Assembly: GCA_031763025.1 (NCBI GenBank) | Contig: JASSKH010000021.1 | Span: 1,674,001-1,738,000, forward strand | Origin: Macrocystis pyrifera | Taxonomy: Eukaryota; Sar; Phaeophyceae; Laminariales; Laminariaceae | DNA: 64,000 nt | Direction: 5' to 3' | Shown: piece after piece, positions 57,164 through 64,000 of the stretch | Position numbering within the stretch: the first letter of the stretch is position 1 | Layout of the letters: each line of letters starts with the position of its first letter | The notes under the pieces: generated by a model | Database searches by the model: none | Seen by the model: only the letters and a program-made list of their open reading frames with translations | Told to the model about the DNA's origin: nothing | Program-made: the position numbers and the translations under genes

Positions 57164-60100
57164 ATGTCCGGAGATGTCGGGGCACAAACGCCGCCAGGCA
57201 GCAGCGGTATCAATCTGTCCCACGGCAGCGAAAGGATGTATTCGGGGCCCTCGACGGAGGCTCCTGAACCACCAAGCTCGATCCGTTTTAGGTTCTCGGC
57301 AGAGCCTGCCGAAGCAGGGATTGATGATGAAGACGAGTTTCGCGTCTCGGGCGGTCTAACGCGGGACGAGAGCGAGGTATGTTAGGTACAATAAAAACGG
57401 TGTCACAGATACGTCAGCTGTGAGCTCGATCGTTTCAGTGGTTGAGATGTGCTCGGCTTCGCAAGCTAAGTGGCGCCGACGAGCTCCGATATGTTATTAA
57501 TAGTTTTGCCCTTCGACAATGTACCTTACATGTTCCATTCCGGCTTAAATCGAATTAGTCCCAGTGGTGGTAGTGGTAGTCCCTCTTCTATCATATTGAA
57601 TCGACAGATACCCCGTTTTTCCCAGGGCTTTTCGCGGGTCATGACCCGACCCGCGGGTCGGGTCACGGGGTGTTCAAAATGTCACGGGTCGGGTCGGGTC
57701 GGGTCGGGTCGGGTCAGGAAGTGTTCAAAATCTCACGGGTCGGGTCGGGTCGGGTCAAGAGGTTTTCAAGTCTCACGGGTCGGGTCGGGTCGGGTCAAGA
57801 GTTTTTCAAATCTCACGGGTCGGGTCGGGTCGGGTCAAGAGGTGATGAAAAGCTCACGGGTCGGGTCAGGTCATGACCCGCGAGAAACGGGTCACTCGCG
57901 GGTCGGGCCAGCGTGACCCGCGAGTTCTTTTCTGCTGACCCGCGGGTCGGACCCGCGCATCCGGCCCGCGGATCCGACACTCAAAGTACTTCCCGCTCTC
58001 TTACCCAAAGGTTTTTCTCGTACAAATACCCAATAATACTCCTTTGGTATCTTGTTCAAACATTAAAACACTGTCAAGATCCATCTACGCATGCCCGCAT
58101 TCACTATTACCTATTACCCACTACAGTTAGGCCACATATCGCTTGTGGGCACAAAAATGAATATTAAAATTTGTTTTTGAAGTGTCGACCCACGGGCCGG
58201 ATCCTCAGGTCGGACCTGCGGGTCAAGATAAATAGTCTCGCGGGTCAAGGTGACCCGACCCGCATGAAACCCGTGTCTCACGGGTCAATCCGAAGGTAGC
58301 GGGTCGGGTCGGGTCGGGTCAGGAGGTTTTTGAAATCTCGCGGGTCGGGTCGGGTCGGGTCAGGATATTTTCAAATCTCACGGGTCGGGTCGGGTGGGGT
58401 CAGCAACTTTTTTAATTTCGCGGGTCGGGTCGGGTCGGGTCAAGAGGCTTTCAAAATCTCGCGGGTCGGGTCGGGTCAGCTGACCCGACCCGACCCGTGA
58501 GATTTGACCTGACCCGCGAAAAGCCCTGGTTTTTCCCTCTTAAGGGCTCCTGCTTGTGCCTTTCTCTCTACCAAGGAATATACTAACACTCCGCTGTCTA
58601 CTGGTCAACTTGTTGAATATACACCGGGTGCTCCTACCGGGAAATAATCCGCGTAAATGTTATGGCATCGTTCCAACTCGTGTTATACGGCGTCTGTGCG
58701 TTCTACCGACTCAACATGTGTAGCGTGTGTCACCGGCGACGTCGATGTTGCAACGCTTCATACCAACAAAAAACTCGATGTTGAACAATTCTGACGAGAC
58801 AAAACGTCGGCTACTAACTACTGTAGAATAACACGTAGGCATTGGACACATAGGTTTGACATGAGGGGAAAAAAAACGACTATCTACCGCCTTCGCCGGT
58901 CCACGCCGGGACCAGAGCGAGGTACCCGCATGTTCGTATGTGTAGCCTTTTGCCATCTGCGTAGTCGATACTGAATTAACACGTCTGACGAAAAAAAAAA
59001 AAAAAAACTTTAACGTTGAAACCCTTCTGACGACAAAATCGTCGATGTTGAATGTTGTTGCTGACGGAAAAAAAAGGCGATGTTGAAGCGCTTTTTTGGC
59101 GAGAAAATGACGTTGGGCACTAATATCTGACAACAAGCAAAACGGGTCGACTTCCCGCCTCAGTCGGTTTCCGCCGGGGTGTGTTTGTTTGCAGCATTTT
59201 ACGACCCTGTTTTCGGTGTTGAATTTACACTTCTGATGAGCCAAACGGTCGATGTTGAATGAACACTCCTAGTGAGAAAACACGTCGATGGACAATTCTG
59301 GAGAGTGAAAAAGTGAGGATATTGCAACGCTTTTGGCGAGAAAACAAAACGTCGACGCTTGGACGATACTGGCAAGGAAAACACGGCGTAAATTCAGACA
59401 CTTGTTCCTGACAGGAAGGAAAAATACGTCGAGGTTGAACTCCTTCTGATGAAAAATAAACGTTCGACGTCGGACACTGCCGAGGAGAAAAAGAAAATCG
59501 ACGTTTGACGCTCAAGTTCTGGCAAGAAGGGAAATATGTCGGTGCCTAACACTTCTGAAGAGGAAAAAAGCGTCCAAGTTGGACGCTTTTGTCTGACGAG
59601 AACCAATCGTTGATGTTGAACAAATATTACGATGAAATATATCGATGTTGGCTGAACGCTTCTGACAAGTGAACGACGCGGTGGGTGCTTCAGGCAAAGA
59701 GAAGAGTTCCTTGGCCTACGAGCAGCAGCTGAGGTAGAGTGTTTCGCTTTTACCAAGCCGTCGTCCCTGAGCCTGACTCTTTGCAAGGCTGTTACTCTCG
59801 GCCTACTGGTGAACCATCCTCACTATCCCTCGATCCTTCGGCCGAACGGAACCCCTGACTGCAGGTATCAGCTCCAAAGGTCATGAATCTACGCGAGGCA
59901 ATTCGATCGCGGTCCTTGATGAACCTTGAAGCCTCCCTCAGGCGCAGCAGCATCCGGCAGGAGCTCATGGCCAAGAACGCTGCCAACGGAGCGGGGCCGC
60001 TCATGCTTGCGGTTTCAATGGGAAGGTTGCCCGTGTTTCAGCGCGTGGCCGCCGCCGTCAAACAGTGGGTGAGATCAGCACGCTCTCAGGAGTGTTCCAC

Positions 60101-63100
60101 ATTTTCTGGTTTTCGCATGGGACATCGCAAGGGACATCCCATGGGACCCTACGGGACATCCCACCGGACATGCCGTAGGATCCCGTGGGACTTCATGGGT
60201 TACGATGAGATTCCATGGGATATCCCGTGGAATAAGGTTACTCCCACCGGATCCCAGGCAGTATCGCATGGGATACCACGGGACATCCCACGAGATATTA
60301 CATGGGATACATGTTTTCCTGCCGGGGCCGGACGACGCTGCGGCTACCGGTGTATTTTTCACTCACCGTGGTTGAACTTCCGGCGCGAGCGAGGCTGAAG
60401 GCGGAGTGCCGGCACTAGACTTGTTCGTCGTGCGGTACCCCGAAAGAACGTTAGCGTGATGGCGCTCTCCTACGCGCGCGGTGCGTGTCGTCGTGTCCGC
60501 TTTCCCGGCTTCGCGGACGAATTTGATCCCCCCTCATGCGCCGTACGGAGTGGGCGCGTTTTCCGTAGTCCTCCTCTTGCTTGCGTAGATGCTATTTGTG
60601 CAATCGATTCACCATTATAGACAGGAGTCACCCACCATTTTTGCTGGCGATAGGCGTCACCAATTGTTAATGGGAATAAGGCATTTCGCGGCATCTGAGA
60701 CGCCTTTCTCTCGTCCCTTCTCCGCCCCCCTTCTCCTTTTTCTTTTAACGGCCGCAAACACGCCACCAGCTGGGGACAACACATCTGGCTAGGCAGCTGC
60801 GATACGAGGACGACGAGGAGAAACCCCTAATCTTCTACGCGACGGCGTCGTCGCTGATGATGTTTCTAGCGGTGAAGAAGCTGATTAAGGAGACCATCGG
60901 GGTTGCAGGCCTGGCGGAACAGCTGAGGCATCAGTGCTCGAAGGGCACGAACGTTCTCATGAGGTCGTCCGGCGACCCGGAGGTGTTTCGCGAGGTGAGT
61001 AATACTGAGGTAGAGGGCGCGCCCATTTTCCTTCGGGCTCCTGCTATGAGCCCTATCGTAAATTTTACCGGTAACACATCGGGTGATAAGATAAAACACA
61101 TCCTGGCATGAATCTGACAGCCGATTTGTTCTTCCAATCAAGCACGGCACGCACAGCGAAAAATGGTGGCTTTTATATCCTCAAAACTGATTGTCGTCTC
61201 AGCTCCGCCTCCACTGTCAATTAAGCAGTCAGTGTCAGCTTCTTTGTCCCGAGGTCGATGGACTCTCCGTCCAGCAAGAGGAGGAAGCATGAAGTTGGCT
61301 TGCGAGTGTATACGAAGGTCGATGTCGCCAGGGGCTCGCGGTCGTCGTGTGTGGATTCCGCAAATTCTGTGCCGGAGTTTGCCCACGGTTGTCCTTCCGC
61401 CATCGTGCGCGTGTGGAACTCCTTCAGCTGACAGCTGGTTTTTGTGTTCTCTGTCATGGGTTCGGCTCATGTGGAGGCGCGAGTCAGACACAGGCCTCGA
61501 GCAGCTGACACGACCCCTGGTGAAGCAGGTGGTGATGTCCCAGCTGATGCTCCGGTGATGCCAGATGATTTTGATCCAGCTGATGATCCGCTTATACCAG
61601 ATTATGCTGATCCAGTGATCCCAGACGTTGATACTCGAATGATCCCAGATGCTGATACTCCGATGATCCCATATGATGATGCTCCGATTATCCCAGATGC
61701 TGATGCGCCGATGACCCGAGATGTTAAATATCCGATGACCCCGGGTGATGCTGCTCCGGGGAGTGGATAGCTTCTTAGTGTTTAGTTGGGGATTTTGATC
61801 ACCCAGATTTCCTTCAGCGAGATCCGAAATGGGTCTCTATTGGTCATGGCGATTGACGTGCGTACCAGCAACACTAGGTGATCGAGATCCTTAACGAAAC
61901 ACTAAGATGTCATCCACTTCTCGGCGCAGCATCACCCGGGATCATCGGATCATCAACATATGGGGTCCTCGGAGCATCAATATCTGGGATCATCGGAACG
62001 TTCCCTGTTTCCTGGAGACTCGAGACCTCCTCCATATAGTCGCATCGGTAGGCGTGTGCACCGTCCCCGATTTTGAGAAAATCGGCTTGGCAGTCCGTGC
62101 CAAGGGGGGTGTGGTATCTAATCACGCGTGTGATACGGTATACACCTCACACATAAACCGTGGAAATAGTTGTACACGCAGTCCGATGAGCAATCCCATT
62201 GGCTGTTAGTGCTATGGTGTTTTTCCGAAAGGCCGGTTATTCGGTAGGACTTAGATGCGACAACGTATTCGTGTCGCTTGGGAGGCATATCTTGGATAGG
62301 GAACACAGGCGACAGGTGGGATACTTCTCCGCCCCATCTGTCATAGTCGACATCGTGACACTAGGTTTACGACGTGAAACACAAGTGACGTTAGGAATAT
62401 ATGGGGTGAATCCTAGAGCTGTGATTCGAGACGGCTTAGCCCTTTTATCACTGCAGCCCCGTTTTCGGGACACGCCACTCAAAGTATAAGCATCCTGTCC
62501 CAAAAACGGGACTGCAGCACTGACAAGGTCAAGTCACTAACTACTTCTTGGTCGAACTATTATTACGGGAGTCCATAGTTAACAGGACTTATGGTATACA
62601 TAAAAACCTATATATTTACCTATTTTTACCAACAAAAATTTGGTCCTGTTAACTACGGACCCCCGTAATAATACATATATCGTGCCACCAGCTGGTTTCG
62701 CCAGCTGACTTGCCGACTACAGATAACCAGGTACTGGTAGTTATTAGTCGTGAAATTCTGACCGACTCACAGGTTTAGCAATTCCTTGGTAGAGAAGCTT
62801 CGTTAGTCAAAAACCTCCTCGCCAATCAGAAATTTCTGGACCCCCCCTGTCGTTGCATGGCGTAGGTGTGGGCGCTCCTAGAGCGCACAAGGTGCCTCCG
62901 TGAGCTCATGGATGAGAACGACAAGGGCGGCAAGTCGTGGGTGCTCTACGCCGCGGAGGCCGGAAATCCGGTTGTTTTCGACAAGATCCACGTGATTGCA
63001 GAGGACGTGTACACCCTCTTCAGCAAAGCAGACAATCGAGGGTGGAACGGCTTCATGTACTCTGTGCGCAGGCGCGGGGCAAGCAATCTGAGCTTCCTGA

Positions 63101-63372
63101 AGATGCTTTGCGCCGAGTGTTTCGCTTCGAGAGCGGACGCGGCGAAACTCGAGGAGCAGCTGACCAGGGTTGCGAGCGATGACGACCGGTCGACCATGCT
63201 GATGCACGCGTCGATCGGCGGCCGGAAGGCGTACAACTTTGTCTGCAGCATGATGAGCGAGATTGAATTCACCGGCAACCCTGACCAGGGCAACAAGAAT
63301 CTTGCGATGCTATGCTGGGCTGCTCGGGGTGGTGACGTCACCGTGCTCAACATGGTGGCTGAAGGGATCAAG
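57164..63372 (+). CDS. Ankyrin-like repeat protein, four phase-0 exons, 3' partial
   Basis: Exons are 57164-57376, 59865-60068, 60797-60994 and 62866-63372. Every length is a multiple of three and every junction is phase 0 (donors GAG|GTATGT, TGG|GTGAGA, GAG|GTGAGT, AAG|GTACTC; acceptors GCAG, GGCAG and CGTAG). About 374 residues are visible. An acidic, Pro/Ser-rich N-terminus is followed by repeated helix pairs with an ankyrin-like rhythm: GPLMLAVSMGRLPVFQRV, KSWVLYAAEAGNPVVFDKI, STMLMHASIGGRKAYNFV, NLAMLCWAARGGDVTVLNMV. The TPLH signature of ordinary ankyrin repeats is absent, so this is a diverged class, probably a protein-binding scaffold. The start at 57164 (MSGDVGAQ) is uncertain: a good acceptor just upstream would make this an internal exon from 57121. 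Intron 1 (2.5 kb) holds an hAT-type element and a satellite, intron 2 a palindromic repeat, and intron 3 a minisatellite and two MITEs. The 3' end was not found. Confidence 0.66.
57623..58528. mobile_element. Non-autonomous hAT-type transposon built from GGGTC pentamers
   Basis: Terminal inverted repeats CAGGGCTTTTCGCGGGTC and GACCYGCGAAAAGCCCTG border the unit. An exact 8-bp target duplication, GTTTTTCC, lies at 57615-57622 and 58529-58536. CAGGG-type ends with 8-bp duplications are the hAT signature. The 906-bp interior has two blocks of GGGTC repeats in ~43-bp higher-order units around a ~230-bp unique core, and no transposase. It sits in intron 1 of the ankyrin-like gene. Confidence 0.85.
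58720..59700. repeat. Degenerate satellite, ACGTCGATGTTGAACAC units, in ankyrin-like intron 1
   Basis: Units of ~40-60 bp with CTTCTGACGAGAAAA and CGTCGATGTTGAA recur along the intron, with strong drift. Confidence 0.55.
60110..60310. repeat. Palindrome-rich GGGACATCCC repeat in intron 2
   Basis: Many near copies of CATGGGACATCCCACGGGAT, each partly self-complementary. Confidence 0.6.
61530..62005. repeat. 24-bp minisatellite and its inverted partner in intron 3
   Basis: GATGCTGATACTCCGATGATCCCA units at 61550-61765. Reverse-complement units lie at 61915-62000. Flanks GTGGATAGCTTCTTAGTGTTT and its inverted match make a hairpin-forming unit centred near 61840. Confidence 0.6.
62449..62522. 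mobile_element. MITE-2 in ankyrin-like intron 3
   Basis: CACTGCAGCCCCGTTTTCGG to ACGGGACTGCAGCACTG. Confidence 0.6.
62560..62670. mobile_element. MITE-1 in ankyrin-like intron 3
   Basis: TATTACGGGAGTCC to GGACCCCCGTAATA. Confidence 0.78.
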
Positions 63373-63842
63373 GTACTCGGCGCAATCGCGACGAAACACT
63401 GCTCGCATGCTTCGTACGCTTGCGCTCACAGGCGGGCGTCTCCGCCAACCAAACGGACGATTGCGCCGGCCGCCGAATGCTCACTCAAGTGCGATATATT
63501 CTGCTATCCTCTGCCGCGCACGATAGACTGCAACGAAATGAAAATCAATCTGGACACCGTACACAGCTTGCCAAAACATGAGTTTCGACGAGATAATCGA
63601 TACCGCAGCTGAGGTATGCCAGGTATGCCAGATGCACAAATGTGGACATCGTTCGGGGGGGAAACCAAACCATATTCTCAGATGGTAGCAGCGTGTGTTT
63701 TTCCCGCCCCCCCAACCTTCCACACCTCGGACAAGTAATCGATTCCCGCTTCATGATCTAGACTTTCCAAGGCAGATCCATTCCCGATATTGTTATGATC
63801 CCGCTCATGTTGCCGGGTAGGACCCGTATATTCTGCATGAGC

Positions 63843-63951
63843 TATTACGGGGGACCATAGTAAATAGGACCAAATATTGCTTGTAAACATAGGTAAATAT
63901 ATAGGCTTTTATGTATACTATAGGTCCTGTTAACTATGGACCCCCGTAGTA
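63843..63951. mobile_element. MITE-1 near right window edge
   Basis: TATTACGGGGGACC to GGACCCCCGTAGTA. The arms differ in subtype (ATAGTAAATAGGACC left, GGTCCTGTTAACTAT right), so the copy may be a recombinant. Confidence 0.78.
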
Positions 63952-64000
63952 GCACATGCTTCCTGGGTCGGCTCTGTACTATGCAGGTTCTTGCACAACC

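Noticed and set aside
57660-58500. GGGTC arrays as an interstitial telomere
   Set aside because: They are bounded by hAT-type inverted ends and an 8-bp target duplication, and the pentamer is not a known telomere type.
61444-61770. Open frame with repeated DPLIPD/DTPMIPD
   Set aside because: Minisatellite inside an intron of the ankyrin-like gene; flanking exons join in phase without it.

Overview
The window is eukaryotic nuclear DNA: exons interrupted by introns and very dense in transposons, satellites and homopolymer runs. One gene appears to encode the centriole protein POC5, so the organism probably builds flagella or cilia. A diverged ankyrin-like protein, a tyrosine-recombinase retroelement and repeat-filled introns would fit an alga or other protist, perhaps a stramenopile, but the species cannot be fixed from sequence alone. 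I saw no rRNA, no convincing free-standing tRNA gene and no bacterial-type operon.

Four multi-exon genes were assembled by eye from splice sites, intron phase and coding character. Gene A (+, 621-8527, 5' end not found) encodes a charged coiled-coil protein. Gene B (+, 13486-14857) is a small two-exon candidate. The POC5-like gene (-, 31760 down to about 21736) has eight exons in agreeing phase. The ankyrin-like gene (+, 57164-63372, probably continuing past the right edge) has four exons, all in phase 0. Several other exon-like islands (17.1, 34.7-36.5, 38.5 and 43.4-43.9 kb) are listed at low confidence.

Repeats make up most of the rest. The dominant system is a retroposon pair: a LINE whose last codons, stop and a 4-base GTAC run straight into poly(C), and a short SINE-like element with a related 3' end and the same GTAC-poly(C) tail. 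Almost every copy is bounded by G/C homopolymer on both sides, which suggests the pair inserts into poly(C):poly(G). This accounts for most of the long G and C runs. Other families are a ~110-bp palindromic MITE with TA target duplications (16 copies), a ~75-bp palindrome carrying CTGCAG, a ~180-bp MITE that hosts other insertions, a poly(A)-tailed tRNA-like SINE, a dimeric tRNA-like repeat, a 906-bp hAT-type element made of GGGTC pentamers, and a fossil tyrosine-recombinase retrotransposon at 46.8-49.9 kb with split direct repeats.

Layout: 0-9 kb gene A and its repeat-filled introns; 9-13 kb retroposon and minisatellite cluster; 13.5-14.9 kb gene B; 15-21 kb repeats; 21.7-31.8 kb POC5-like gene; 32-45 kb retroposon clusters, CAG/CTG-rich exon-like islands and tandem duplications; 45.7-50.5 kb a TAACGTTA-rich tract split by the YR element; 51.9-55.7 kb SINEs and a foldback-like array; 57-63.4 kb the ankyrin-like gene with satellites in its introns.
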